DNA of 64,000 bases from Maylandia zebra (lineage: Eukaryota; Chordata; Actinopteri; Cichliformes; Cichlidae), in assembly GCF_041146795.1 (NCBI RefSeq), contig NC_135185.1:29447529-29511528 (forward strand), in the 5' to 3' direction. Under the pieces are notes generated by a model. The model was not told the DNA's origin. It saw only the letters and a list, made by a program, of their open reading frames with translations, and did not search any database. Position numbers and translations under genes: made by a program. Shown in pieces: positions 38,943 through 51,829 of the stretch (the stretch's first letter is position 1; the number at the start of each line of letters is the position of its first letter).

Positions 38943-41900
38943 TTAGCGTCCCATGGTAGGCATGGTAACGGCAGGACTTTTTAAGGTGGCATCTTCAGCT
39001 TTCCATTGTGCGGTGACGGTTTTGATCTGTGTGTAGAACTGGATGCCCTGAAGAGCAAAAATAAAAGCGTTTACATCACATTAAGACAGCTGCTGTGTTT
39101 TTACTCTCACAGGCCCAACGACAGGATCCGTTTGTTTTAGTTGCCACTCACTTGTTTTCCGTAGAAGTTCGTGTCCCCTCTGAAGGATCCCCTCGATCCA
39201 GTGAAGGAGAACATTGGCAGCGGCACCGGGATTGGAACATTGACTCCCACCTGCAGAAAACAAGCATTGTCCCTTTCATTTCCATAAGTGTAAGGTTTGT
39301 AAAACAATTCCCTCAGGTCCTAAATTGCTAGGGACAAGCGAGACTCAGCTGATGAGAGATGCGGTACGTGCGTGCTGTTTACAAAGCAAGCTTACACGAT
39401 CGCACAAAACAGAGATAAACCTGTGGCTTTTATTTGATGTGTGAAAACAAAGCGTGCTCTTACAAAAAAGGGAGGAAAACAAAAAATATATAAAAATAAA
39501 GTTTTGTTGCGAAAACATCAAGAGGCACGGCATGGTTGGTTTAGTGTGTTTTAAACAACGGGAATAGGTTTGCATACTTGGGCCTTTTGGCAAAGGTGCA
39601 TGGGAGAAAAGAAAAAAAAACAGAAAAGTAGATGTTTGTTGCATGGAGGTTTGGAGACGAGTACGGCACATGGCCTGCACAACATTCCCCGACATGTGAA
39701 CAGCAAACACAGGGCATAACTAGGCTCCACAGGCAAACAAACAGGATGGCCATGTTTTTACTTAACTGTTAAATACGCACCTAGAAATCCCTTTTGAGAT
39801 TTAATTTTAACAATTCTCACCACCAACTCCCCTCTTCCCCTGAATACTACCTGGAAAAGTTTCTATGCATCCCTATTTTTATTTAACAGAAGCATATTTG
39901 CTGTTGCTATTTGCGACTTTCTTGGGTGTGGATGTGGAGGGGAAAAAGGGGGTTGCTTAAGGTGTGCATTTTGGGTAGGGAGCAAATAAGGGTATGCTCA
40001 ACATGGAAAATAATTGTTTTTATTTAATGTGTGAAGGCTTTCAAACAAATATGATGTTCTCTCCGCTTGAGATGGTGCATAGAAACGACAGAGCGGCGTG
40101 AATGTCTCCTTTCTCCCTTGAACGAGCTGCACATTTGGACGCAGCGGCCACTCACCTGGCCCACATCCACCTCGTGAGTATATTTGCGTGCGGTGGCACC
40201 GTTTGTGGTGAAGATGGCTGTACCGTTGCCATAGGGGTTCTTGTTAACCAAACTGATGGCGTTGTCCAGGGAGTCTGCCTCCAGAACGACCAGCACGGGC
40301 CCAAAGATCTCCTCGGTGTAGCACTTCATCTGAGGCTGAAAGAGCGCACAACGGAGCACTTTCACAGACTGCAGACATCTTTGTAATATCACTCACGTGC
40401 AAGTACTTTTAACACATGAAGCCTCATACTGTGACGTTGCCGAGGATGGTAGGTCCCACAAAGTTGCCGTTCTCGTAACCTTTGACTTTAATATTTCGGC
40501 CATCCAGTAGCAGCTTTGCTCCCTCCTCCACGCCGCTCTGGATCAGACTGCAGACTCTGTTCCTGGCTTGGGGAGAGATCAGAGGCCCCAGATCTGCACC
40601 AGGCTGGTCTCCTAGCAGGGCCCCAAAAAACAAACAGCTATAAGGTTACACGTTCTGTCACTTGACTGATGCGAACAAACTATGGGCACTGACATTTCGT
40701 TGGCCACAAAAGCCAGGACAAGGGGCACTAAAATGGATTCTTGCGGGTTTCCTGTGTAATGTACAAATTAAACTTCATATCGCTGTAAACACACAGACTC
40801 ATTCTCCATTTTACTTCACATCAACTTCTTTTCTCATAGGATTTGATCCTCTAGACCTCCATTTAGGCCCGAGCCGCAGATCTGGCCACAAATTTGCAGC
40901 ATGGCTGACTCAACAAGCCCAGCTGACTCCCAATGTGAAGTTACAACAGGCCATAAGGCGAGAGGTGAGGTTAGGGCGGTGTGGGTGGCCCCGAGATGAA
41001 TAAAACCAAAAAGGACCTTGGGGGAAACGCGCTCAGGAGAACAGGAGAGGCCGAGGTGAAGGCGATGGGGCGTGGTACCTGCATCCACGCGCAGAGCTTT
41101 GGCACGTTCCACCAGCTCCGGCAGCCAGCTACGCGCCTCGCCCACCAGTATGGCTGTGGACAGAGCCATGCAGCGTTGTCCCGCTGCCCCAAACGCCGCG
41201 CCCACAAGCTGGTTCAGAGTGTTCTCCTTGTTGGCATCAGGCATCACCACACCATGGTTCTTGGCTCCCTACAGTACACAAGAAGTGGTTAGCCCTTTGC
41301 CGTTTGATCTCCACATTACAGCAACTGGTTAGTCACAAGCAGGGACATAAAAATCAGGGAATTAGATTAGAAACAAACGACCTACAAATTTCACATTGTA
41401 AACTTGGTCCACATTTCAGTCCACGTGAGGCAATGGAACATTTCCAGTTCGCAATCTGGGCCTTTTTAAATGTGATGCACAGCTGCACCATGCACATGCA
41501 CTCCTCAGTACCATTGGGCGACACAAACACTTGAAACTGTTGGCCAATGCTGCCACCTTCTGGATGTTTAAAGCACATGTCAGACATTAAAACTGTTGCT
41601 CACCATGTTGGACTGCACCCTTTTGCCATTTTTAGAGCCCCTCTCATAAATATACTCCCCTGCTTGATTTGAGCCAACAAAGCTGATAGCCTTGATGGCC
41701 GGATGGTCACAGATGAAGTTCACAGCTGTAAGAGGAAGACAGTTACAGAGATGACTTAAGTAATGGCAGGTGATTACGGTTTATGATTTAGAGCAAATGT
41801 AGATATCTTCATTGTTACACACATTGTTTTTCTGCCAAGATAACTACATTTTCTATCTGAATGATGGATTAAAAAAAAAAAAAAAAAAAGGATTTATTGG

Positions 41901-44671
41901 CGGTAATTTGAGGCTTTAAGCTTATTTGTCGAACATCTTTACATCTTACTGTAACATTACACAGCCACCAGCTCTTACCGTCGTGTTGGCCGTGGATGAT
42001 GTTGAGCGTTCCATCTGGAGCGCCAGCATCCTGCAGCATCTTAGCCAGCAGCATGGCGCATGTGGGCACACGCTCCGAGGGCTTCAGCAGGTACGTGTTG
42101 CCACATACCATGCCCATAGGGAACATCCACAGGGGGATCATGGCCGGGAAGTTGAAGGGGGCAATGCCGGCACACACCCCAAGGGGAAGGCGATAGGTGT
42201 AAGTGTCCATGTCTTTGGAGATGGAGGGCAGGGTTTCCCCGAGCATCAGGGAGGTGATGCTGCAGGTGTGTTCTACCACCTCTGCACAGAAAGAAGTATG
42301 AACCATAGTATGGTCAGGTTTAGCAATTAAAGGATGACTGGCATCTTTTCATTTCACGAGATTTTGTCCTTATGTTCAACACCCCTGGCAGTAGTTGGTT
42401 ATTTATGTGCACAGGCACGACATTTAAACAAAAGCATGTGTGTGTCAGCTGCTACACCAGGATAAAGTTAGCAAAGGTAGATATCGTGATCTGCATTTTA
42501 TTAAAACGATGATTCAAGTATGATGTAAACATGAAATATTTTTATTATAATGACAACTCCAGCTGTCACAGATACATTATTTTTTATTCTAAGCCAATTT
42601 ATACAACTACGTCAATAAAAAAACCGGGCATATGAAGATGATCTAAAACATCATCTCCATGAAAGAAATAACAGACATAACAAACCACATCAAATCACTG
42701 AATTTGAACTAATAATTTTTTCAGGAGCAACTTTGTTAGTTCACATATTACTAAAAACTCATCTCCTTACTGTCCCAGGCCAATTGTTGCATGTTATTTA
42801 CTATCATAGAAAGGCCTAAAAATATCAAAATTTAATCTTCCACAGAATCAGTCATGTAATAAACCACCCTCTGTCCCGCTTGTCCCATATACAAGATGAA
42901 ACAGATTAACAGATTCCTGTAAATGAGTTAAGAGCCTACACAAAATGCAAATATTTAACCACTTGTTGCTCAATGACAAAAAGGACATCTGTGTGCATGT
43001 GTGTGTGTGTGTGTCAGACACACTTACGCAATCCTCTGAACACATCTCCCTCTGCATCTGCAAGGGTCTTCCCCTGCTCCACTGTGATGGCCTTGGCAAG
43101 TTCTTTCTGAAACACATGAGGACGCTGTATCAGCTATATAGCCTAAAGTCAAGTTTCACTCAAACAAGAGCTCTGAACTACTGTGGACGGACTAACATGC
43201 TGTCTGTCCATCTGTTCATTCATCCATCCAAGCCCACGGCTGGAGTGGGGCTGGATACGAGCTGTCATATGGTGAGAGGTGGGGTGCACTCTGAACAAGT
43301 CACTAGCCTATTGCAGGGCTAACGCAGAGACATAGCCAGTCTAAAATCTCCAGTTAACCTAACACGCATGTCTTTGAACTTTGGGAGGAAGCCAGAGTAC
43401 CCAGAGAGAAGAGGGAGACCTAAGAACCTCTCTCTGTGAGGCAACGGTGAGTCCACGCTCTTGTTTGATTCATTAATTAAACAAGGCTGAATGTGTTTTT
43501 ACTTTCAGAGCACCTTACGGTGACTTACAATATTGTCCTTGATAAGCTGCTGATAGCGCAGAAAAACCTGCTGTCGAGCCAAGATGGAGGTCTCAGACCA
43601 GGAGCGAAAGGCTCTGGAGCATGAGTCTACAGCAGCCAGCATCTCCTCCTGGGTGGCTTTGGGCACGCGGGTGATCACCTCATTGGTAGCCTGTGAAAGT
43701 GGAAAAAAGTCATGATCTCTAAGCTGGATTTTTTTTAAACACTAAAAATAAGTGCTAATTTATACTGCTCATTCAATAATGCCAAATCTGAATCTAAATG
43801 TTGACGTGGGATGCCCATCTACACAAACCAGTCTGGACCAGTATGTCCAGGTTAAGCAACTCCATACTGTACAAGCACAGTGTGGTGAGGCATCAGTATA
43901 CATTCACCTCAACTAATAATGGATGTTGCCAAGAAATACTAGAAGTACTTACAGGATTGTGAATATCCAGCCATTCCGAGGACTTGGATTCAACAAACTT
44001 CCCATCAATAAACAGTTTGGTGGTGGGCTGTGAGGAAAGATATCAGCATTTACTCGTAGGGTTGATTATCTCTGAAATGTATTACCAGATTAACAGTTAC
44101 TCATAAGCACTCACCACAGAGGAGGAGGAGTAGCACAGTCGGCCGACTCTAAATGGAACCTGTGAAAGCGGCACAGCAGGGAGTCAAATCGCTAAAAGTA
44201 GCAAAAACTGCAGTATTTATCCATCCTAGAAGTACAACGTGCTGTTTCATTTGCACATTTTGTCAACCAGCTGCAGCCTGTTGGCCGATTAGATTAATGT
44301 GCAACTACTGAGTGTGGAGTTGTGAAAATGGGGACAAAGTCAAGCTGAGTGAAGCGGACTGAGAGAAGGAATGCGGTCCAGGCTGCAGGTGCACGGGTAG
44401 ACTTCTTTGCGCTTAAATGCACCTGCAGCTGAACACGAGTAGAAAAACTTTCTTCATGTTATAAATCAGCTCTTGAAGGCATAAAATTATTATTATTACT
44501 TTTAATCCTCTTAAGATTTTTGAACTGAGGAAAAACGTTATTCCTCCCCTGTAAAGGAATGCACGGACATAACTTCTGCAGGACACTGTGTCAACAATCA
44601 GAGCTGACCACACGCTGCCACTTGCACTTTACCTTGGTCCTGAACGCTGATCTCAGAGCTGTTGACGCCAT
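38943..44671 (-). CDS. aldh6a1: ALDH6A1, methylmalonate-semialdehyde dehydrogenase, mitochondrial
   Basis: This CoA-dependent aldehyde dehydrogenase turns malonate and methylmalonate semialdehydes into acetyl-CoA and propionyl-CoA, the last steps of valine and pyrimidine breakdown. Twelve exons were read, from 44633-44671 down to 38943-39047, and sum to 526 codons (human 535). The Arg/Ser-rich start [13 protein letters not shown] fits a mitochondrial presequence. Conserved landmarks are LFIGGKFVES-like [35 protein letters not shown] and the nucleophile segment [10 protein letters not shown]. Also present are [10 protein letters not shown] and the end [11 protein letters not shown]. No key residue is missing. 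The gene is head-to-head with GSTZ1 across 433 bp. In human it is followed by LIN52, so the join to GSTZ1 is a rearranged arrangement. Confidence 0.96.
43190..43460. repeat. Dispersed teleost repeat in ALDH6A1 intron 4
   Basis: The stretch with aagtcactagcctattgcag, taacctaacacgcatgtctt and tgggaggaagccagagtacc matches a high-copy fish interspersed repeat known to me by sequence. I cannot assign its class safely. It is decayed and non-coding. Confidence 0.5.
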
Positions 44672-45104
44672 TCTGGGATATCATGTGCTACGCCAAACTG
44701 ATTTGACCCACTGTGCAGGCAGGTAGCGCGGTGGCCAGCAGAAGACAGCATTCAGCTTTCCACCCCACAGATGTGAATCACCTGTGGGCGGGCTCTGGGG
44801 AAATTGAGGCTTCCTAAAGGCTCCAAATTCGCCCTCTCACTAATAACGCAGCGTGATTGGGTTCTCGAGATTGCCTTCTGTCCAATCACGACTCCAGCTT
44901 TTGGATTAAACCCGCCCTAGCTATGGAACGCCACAAACTATTGGCTAATTAAACCAGTCAGTTCTCCTGTCAGGAAGTGTGTCTCAGCTGAGCTGTATCC
45001 ACACGCAGTTTTGAACAAAGTGGGACTTTGCTGTAAAGTGTGTGATCTTTAAGCGATCAGTGGCCCTTATCCAAAAGATTAAAGTGTTATCGCAGCCAGC
45101 GACA
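44672..45104. promoter_or_regulatory. Divergent ALDH6A1/GSTZ1 promoter region
   Basis: Only 433 bp separate the two start codons. Three CCAAT boxes lie inside: ATTGG at 44856-44860, CCAAT at 44882-44886 and ATTGG at 44940-44944. No TATA box stands out. Spaced NF-Y sites are usual in bidirectional housekeeping promoters. Confidence 0.6.
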
Positions 45105-47609
45105 ATGCGCTTGTCGTTAGCCTGCCTCGCTAAGGTACTGTCACTGTTCGCCGGGTGTTATGTGTGCATCAGCTGCTTAATTTCAACCATATGAAGCCCA
45201 ATGGTGCTTAGTCATGGACCAAAGAGTAGGTAGGAGGGAGTTTAGGGGACACATCCTATTGGCTGCTCAAAGTGGATGAGATTTTTTGTAGAAAAAGTAC
45301 TTGCAGTAACTGATCCAGTCTAGTCGAGGGAAATCTACAGAAGTATGGCAACTCAGACTAAGGTGAACCCACTGCATAAAACCACAAAGCAAAACTGACT
45401 TTGTTTCCAAACTGACTTAACATTTTCTGTTTTCTGTTCAGCCCATACTTCACGGATACTTCAGAAGCTCCTGCTCCTGGAGGGTTCGCATTGGTAAGTC
45501 ATGCCCTGGGAATGTTCAGCTAAGCTTTGGTGTAACTTTTTTTTTTTATCACTAAGGTAATGAACTTGTTTGTGCACCAGCTTTTGCTCTAAAAGGTGTT
45601 GAATATGACCAGCTTCCAGTCAATCTGATCAAAGATGGAGGGCAGCAGGTACAGTGTGCAGACAAACATGACACTTTCTGCATGATTGCTTGAATATTAA
45701 AGAGTCCAAAATCCTGCTAAAACAATATGAAGTTTCTTAACAAGGTGCTGTCTTAAACAATAAAACCATGCATTTCTTTTTTAAAGTCATGTGTTAGTCT
45801 GACAGTGGCTCTCTCTGTGCCAAAGCTTACTGAGGAGTACAAAGCGCTAAACCCCATGCAACAAGTGCCTGCAGTGGAAATTGATGGCACCACTCTCTCT
45901 CAGTCGGTGAGTCTGCTTCCATAACACTGTCATGTTATCTTATTACATTTACTGAATATTTTGGTAATACTGGTAACAGTTCTAGTAAAAACTTGACTTG
46001 TTTTCTAACCTTTAAGCATTTGCAGGTAGTTACTTTGTAATTTCAAATAAAATACATTAAAATTCCATTTAATTACACCTTTAGTCGGTGTATTTTTAAT
46101 TACACCATGTAACATTAAAAAAACGTTACCAAAATTCTTTTGTTTATGTAGCTGGCAGTGATCCAGTACATCGATGAGACCAGACCAGGACCCCGTCTTC
46201 TTCCAGCAGACCCAAAGGCGCGTGCCCAGGTTAGGATGATAAGTGACCTCATTGCCTCGGGTATACAGCCCCTGCAGGTAAGCAGAACACAGTCCACAAT
46301 GCCATCAGTTCAAATCTCTACTCTGGTTCACAAAAAATCCATGCTTGCAATGTCAAGGTCAACCTGCAAGACCAGTAACTTTATCTTTTTTTTTTTTAAT
46401 TCCTGGACTTCGCAGAATTTGTATGTAATCCAGAAAATAGGAGCGGAGAAGATGCAGTGGTCTCAGCACTTCATCGATCGTGGTTTTCAAGGTAAGCGGA
46501 AGCCTGTCATCTACTCCTCTATGCTTCGTTTTAATTTTAAATGCGGAGAACTGCACTCTGAAAACACTTTGTTTTACACAGCAGATGATGAACACCGAGT
46601 TGCCTCTATAAGTGCACATTTTTGCTGTCATTACAAAGCGTGACTCATCAGCTTAACCATCCTGCTTTGCTTTAATGTCGCAAGCAGGAAGGCTTTTAAA
46701 ACTGACGATGATGATTAAATCAACAGTGATCCATTCCTGAGAACTTAACACAGAAGTACAAACTTTTCTGTTCTCCCAATATTTACATTTCCAAACTTTC
46801 CAAAGTAATAATCTAGTTCTGCCCCACATTTGACACCCCTGCTCTATACATTAGAAACATGAAGTGATGAGAAAAATGCCAATGTGTTTTACATGCATGC
46901 GTTATTACCCCCAGCTCTTGAGCCAATTCTGAAGCAAACAGCGGGGAAATACTGTGTAGGCGATGAGGTAAGAACATGAATATATCACAGGACAACATCT
47001 GGGCAATTTCCAGCACAAAGATTACTTCTTACTTTCTGCTTCTCTTTTAGATTTCCATGGCAGACATCTGTCTGGTCCCACAGGTCTACAACGCAGAGAG
47101 GTATGCTATGAGAAGTTTCATAAAACTGCAATAGAAGCGCTACTTTAATAGAGATGGGCTTTCCACAAAATCAAATTTACATATTTTCCCTCTGGCGTGC
47201 AGTGCTGTTTCTCTGTCTAGTGCGTTTTGTTCGAGCTGACCAGCATTTAAGATGGTGGCTATAAAAACATCTGCCTTGTTTTAAATATGATGGAACCAGA
47301 TGAAACTAGTTGTGCCACAAAGCGTCAAATAATACATTTGGAAGGTTAGCAGCAGCATCTCTTTCCAGAAATCAGAATTTACTTCTATTATATTCAAGAG
47401 AAGGCAGAGATCCCAAAACATGATATAACCTCGAAACAGCCTGTACAGGGAAGCATCACCACTATGTTTTTAATGTCTACAGGTTCAAAGTGGATGTGGG
47501 GAAGTATCCAACCATCAAACGGCTAAATGAGGCTTTACTTGAGATTGAAGCTTTCCAAGTGAGCCACCCATCACGCCAACCAGATACACCTGATGATCTG
47601 CGTGCTTAG
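45105..47609 (+). CDS. gstz1: GSTZ1, maleylacetoacetate isomerase / glutathione transferase zeta
   Basis: GSTZ1 uses glutathione to isomerise maleylacetoacetate to fumarylacetoacetate in tyrosine and phenylalanine catabolism, and also dechlorinates dichloroacetate. Nine exons were read: 45105-45134, 45442-45493, 45581-45648, 45826-45906, 46152-46277, 46416-46491, 46915-46967, 47051-47100 and 47483-47609. They sum to 220 codons (human 216). The zeta-class active-site motif [10 protein letters not shown] is intact in exon 2, followed by QVPAVEIDG (glutathione site), QPLQNLYV and the C-terminal [15 protein letters not shown]. The short N-terminal exon [10 protein letters not shown] differs from the human start. 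AATAAA at 47640 lies 31 bp after the stop. Confidence 0.96.
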
Positions 47610-47639
47610 TACAAAGCCACTGAGAAGTTGTTTGTGTTA

Positions 47640-47645
47640 AATAAA
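47640..47645 (+). terminator. GSTZ1 poly(A) signal
   Basis: Canonical AATAAA 31 bp downstream of the GSTZ1 stop. The opposing kelch gene has TTTATT (minus-strand AATAAA) at about 47713, so the two 3' ends nearly meet. Confidence 0.7.
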
Positions 47646-48105
47646 ATGACTGAAAAGCGACTCTGTTCCACTGCAGTTACTTTAAATGACAAGAAAGGTT
47701 CAAGTAAAAAAAAATATTTATTAGTATTTTAGCATGAAATTGAACTATGACTTTAATTTGCCTTTTTAAAAAAAACAAACAAACAAAAAAACAAACAAAC
47801 CACCATACAGATACGTGGAGAGGAGGTACAGGACAATAATGTGTTTAAAAAAAAAAAAAAAAACCCCAACGCTCAGATTTGCTATGCAAAGTGGAAAACC
47901 TCTCGTCTCACTGTTCACAGCGCGTTGCCTGATGGTGATTTTCGAAGACACATAATAAAGTAAAAGAATCACACAGGAGACACATGAATAGAAAGTCATT
48001 GCAACAAAACACAAAGCAGAAGAATTAGTCTTCCAGACAAAACGCTCTTCTCATGTCTGATCACATCACGGGCCATGGTGGCTAAAAACTGTTTCCAATT
48101 TGGAC

Positions 48106-51100
48106 TCATTTGTCAAAAGGAATCTCCACGGTGCATTTGATTGTGTCATCATAAAAGGAACCAGAGCAGTCCGACCCACCAAACACCAGCAATGCACACT
48201 GGATTTTAACATTTTCACCCTGTCCATGTGTCCCAGTGTCTCTTAGGATAGCGCTGCCCAAAAGCATCATGCTGTGTCCAGCACGAGGCCTGGAGCAAAG
48301 CAGGGGAGACACCAGTGAAGTCCACATATTCGTATCTGGGGGAGAAAAGAAATGAAGCTCGATTAAAAAGCAGCTGATTTCATCAATATTGATGCTTCGT
48401 GCAAAATAGCAATAATACTGAAGGAAAAAAAAAAAAAAAAAAACAAAAAAAAACCTGCTCACCTGTATTAAAGATGTGAACATCCTGCAGGGCTCCAATT
48501 GCACTGCACCCTCCACTGACTAAAATCCTGTTGTCTGAAACTGGGAGTGCTGCATGAAACCTGTCAATTAATATATAAAGAGGTTTTATCTGTATCATTG
48601 TTATGGCCAATCTTTACATATTCTTAAATATGAATTATGTTCAGCTAAAAGAAAAGAATAATCTCACTAGGATGAATTTTGTGTTAAACAACATTAAAAT
48701 TGCACTTGACTCTTTCTGGGATGCCCAAGGATACTACAACCAGATGGCTACATGGATGACATTTATCAAGGTTGATTAGTTTACTCACCCTCGAGGCAGC
48801 GGTGGCATGTTCCCACTCTTCACAGCTGTGTACTCCATAAATCCTGCACTCAGTAGGGAAAATGTAAGAATCAGTGCAATCCTGGACACTCTGTTTCAAT
48901 CTAAGGCGGTCAGTGGCGGTCTTTATCTTACCCAGATCTAACACATGGAGGTCGTTAAAGTAAGCAGCTGTCTTGCGTCCACCGAATATGATCAACTTCT
49001 GAGACAGAAGCGTAGTCGTGTGCCTGTTAAAAAGCATGAAATTAGCATTCCTGAGAATTAAGAAAGCACTTAGGGTACAGTAAATTTACTGAAGACTGAC
49101 CCAAACCGAGGCAGAGGTCTGTCCCCTTCCACAATGGGCTGGTACCAGAGTCCAAACTCTGGGTTGAAGATGTATAGAGCATTACTGCAGGATTTATCTC
49201 CTGAGGAAAGGCTTGACTGAACTCCTCCAAAGACAAAAAGTTCTTTTTTGTAAAAGGCTGCAGAGTGATACGCTAAATTTGGAACGCTGCCTTTTGCCTT
49301 AAGGATGGGAAATATCCACAAATACAGCAATGAAAAGAAAAGAAAAAACAAAGAGCCTATTTCACATACACGTACATGCTTCTAAAGAATGTGAAAACGC
49401 AGCATGTTAACAACAAACCCACATTGACAAGCTTCCACTTCCAGGTCAGAGTATTAAGGATGTACAGCTCCGTGTAGCGCCGACCCTCCCTCAGGCCACC
49501 GTAAACAAAGACTGCTCTAGAGTCTGGGTCATAGGTTGCAGTGTGTCCTCGGGCACAGGGTGGTTCAGGTCCAGAAGCAGAGGAGTTCAGCGGGAACCAG
49601 AAGTCACCGTCTGAAAAGAGGTCAGGTAACGATTAAGTACAAATGCTTCCTCCACCGGTGCCGCACACCTTCACTCTAGTGACATGCTTTATAGATACAG
49701 GGAGCTAATATACATATATGGCCAGATGTATATTCAGCAAAGTCCACTGACCCAACTCGAGCTTCCACAGGGAGTCTTTGCAGTAGTTTTGTTCTGAAGT
49801 CTCCCCTCCAATGAGGATGGCAGTATCAGGGTCACTCAGACACATGGTGTGGCACCAACGCTTTGACGGACACGCTGAAACTAATCACAAATCTTTGTAA
49901 AAGCCACTTCTGTGCAATCCTGTGTAATCCCAATATTTTTTTCCTTTTTGCCTCTGACCTCCTCTGTTCTCACTCTTTATGAGCACAGTCATTTCTTCTT
50001 GACCGTTTATCCCGGATGACCTCATCTTCTTAGGGGTCGAAGCTTGGTCTACATCCTCTGAGAGGCTGTCCACGTCCTCAGAGCTCCACCTCAGTTGGCC
50101 TCTCCTACCAATGACTGTACGTCTGGGTGTCTTTTCCTTCCAGTCACACAGAGCGCACAGCAGACCTGCGTCAGTTACTTCCCTCACATGCAGACACTAA
50201 CATACACCTAAGGATAACACTCACTGTAGGCCACACTGGAGGTTTATTCCCCACAGCGGAGTCACTGGTGTCGACTTTATTGACTTGGACCTCAGCAAAG
50301 CACACGCTGTCGCTCCTGTCGCTCAGGTGTGAGGTCTCAGAAGTCACCTGGATTTGTATTAATTGAACAATCATGACGCTCGAAAACCAAAGTGTGCATT
50401 CCCACTGAACTATTTTGGCCCCGTTTATCTCACCGTTTCACTTTCAGCATCTTGGGTGTGTAATGTGGTGGAATGATCGGTCACATCATGCCCTTCGGGG
50501 AACAAGCATTTCCTTTGAACCAAAGGGGTACTGCTGAAGACGCTGGAGTTGTCCTGTGGCTGGTCACAAGTCTTGGCAAGAAATAAGTGAAATGCCACTA
50601 TGCAATATCAGCTACAGACTGCTTTTTTGTTTTAAATCCCACATATAGGCATGATGCCTAGCACTCTGACGCAAAGAAAGCAGGGAGTGTAATGGAAACT
50701 AGCACAAAGAAATGAATATTAAATGACAATATATGCCATAAAGCTATTTATAGCAAGGTGAAAATGGTGGAATCAGATTCTGTTTTCCAAGAGTTATTTA
50801 TAAAAAAAAAAAAAAGCAGTCAGCATAAGATATTAGGTTAAACTTCACCTTCCTTTTAGGCTTATTGTATCTACTCAGTACAGGAGTTGGATTAATTGCA
50901 ATTCAATTCAATTCAATTCAATTCTTTATTTATTTGTCACATGTAGTTATAGCTGGTACAACATACAGTGAAATGTTTTTTCTGGCTAAAAAAGTACTCC
51001 CCCCGACTGTGCAAACATGCTAAAAAGGATTTTACATAAGCTAAGAAAAAAAGGAAAAGAAACAAAAGTTAAAAGTAAAAAAATATATAAAAAAACAATG

Positions 51101-51803
51101 TAAAAGTCCATATTCATGCATTCAGATAAGCTATATTTGCCCTTTGCATGCTATAACCTGTAGCCTGAACAGTTTGTGTGTTTTAAAGTGAGGCTATATG
51201 TAAATTCCCCACTGCATTTAACCATTAGTAAAATAACCCAGACTTTCCCCACACAAACATGAGCTCTACGTGAGTTTTTTCGGATCTGGTCGCGCTAAAT
51301 ACTTGTGTTTTGTACCTCTCCAGAGACTGTGAGTAAAATCTTGCCATAAACTCCCCTCCTGCCCCTCTCTGCAGCCACTTTGACCATCTCTGGGCTCCAG
51401 TCACCTTCCCAAGTCAGACACCTGAGCACAAAGAGATGTCAGCAAACTCTAGTTTACAAATTCACAACCTTGCGGCTACTTCACGAACCTAAATTGAGAG
51501 GACAGAATCCCAATTTTCTGAGCTGGTACTTCTGCACTGACCAGAACCTCGACTGAAATTGTGGTCAAACTGCATTCCCACTGTCCCAGACCGAAGATGA
51601 CCAGCTGCTTAGGAAGAGGCAGCGGGACATGGACTTGAAAGCACCTCCGGTTAGATTTGCTGTGAAGAGTGAGTCCAAGTAGTGATTCTTCGCGTCCTTA
51701 ATAATCTGTCAACATGGTTTTTTAAAATTATTATTATTATGTATTTATCAAACGACATACCTAATAAACTGGCGGGGGACGTCACGCAAAGACCAAAGGA
51801 CAT
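48106..51803 (-). CDS. RABEPK-like kelch-repeat protein
   Basis: The C-terminal half, encoded from about 49874 down to 48106, is a kelch beta-propeller with repeated GG doublets: ILIGGETS, FVYGGLREG, FVFGGVQS, LIIFGGRK, ILVSGGCS and LLVFGGSD. Its ending, LLVFGGSDCSGSFYDD, resembles that of RABEPK (Rab9 effector p40). The N-terminal half (exons near 51761-51803, 51489-51696, 51316-51421, 50434-50571, then 49959-50347) has no recognised domain. It includes a Ser/Asp-rich linker with basic PKKMRSS. The start was chosen at ATG 51803 because it splices in frame to exon 2; an upstream ATG at 51822 does not. Around 50225-50165 two open segments do not share a frame. The exact gene name is not recognised. 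Confidence 0.7.
50900..51130 (-). repeat. (AATTC)n and adjoining interspersed repeat
   Basis: Five AATTC-type units (about 50900-50924) abut ctttatttatttgtcacatg and a segment with acagtgaaatg. This is the common 3' end of a fish retroposon read on the minus strand, with the pentamer as its tail. The family is not assigned. It lies in an intron of the kelch gene. Confidence 0.5.
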
Positions 51804-51829
51804 AAAAATTCAGTCTCCCCATGTTGTTT

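Noticed and set aside
41926-42330. 134-codon open frame on the plus strand
   Set aside because: It is the antisense shadow of the largest ALDH6A1 exon (41979-42281).
46815-46850. End of another hAT-like element in a GSTZ1 intron
   Set aside because: tttgacacccctg matches a hAT terminus, but no partner end or interior was found, so it is too short to call.
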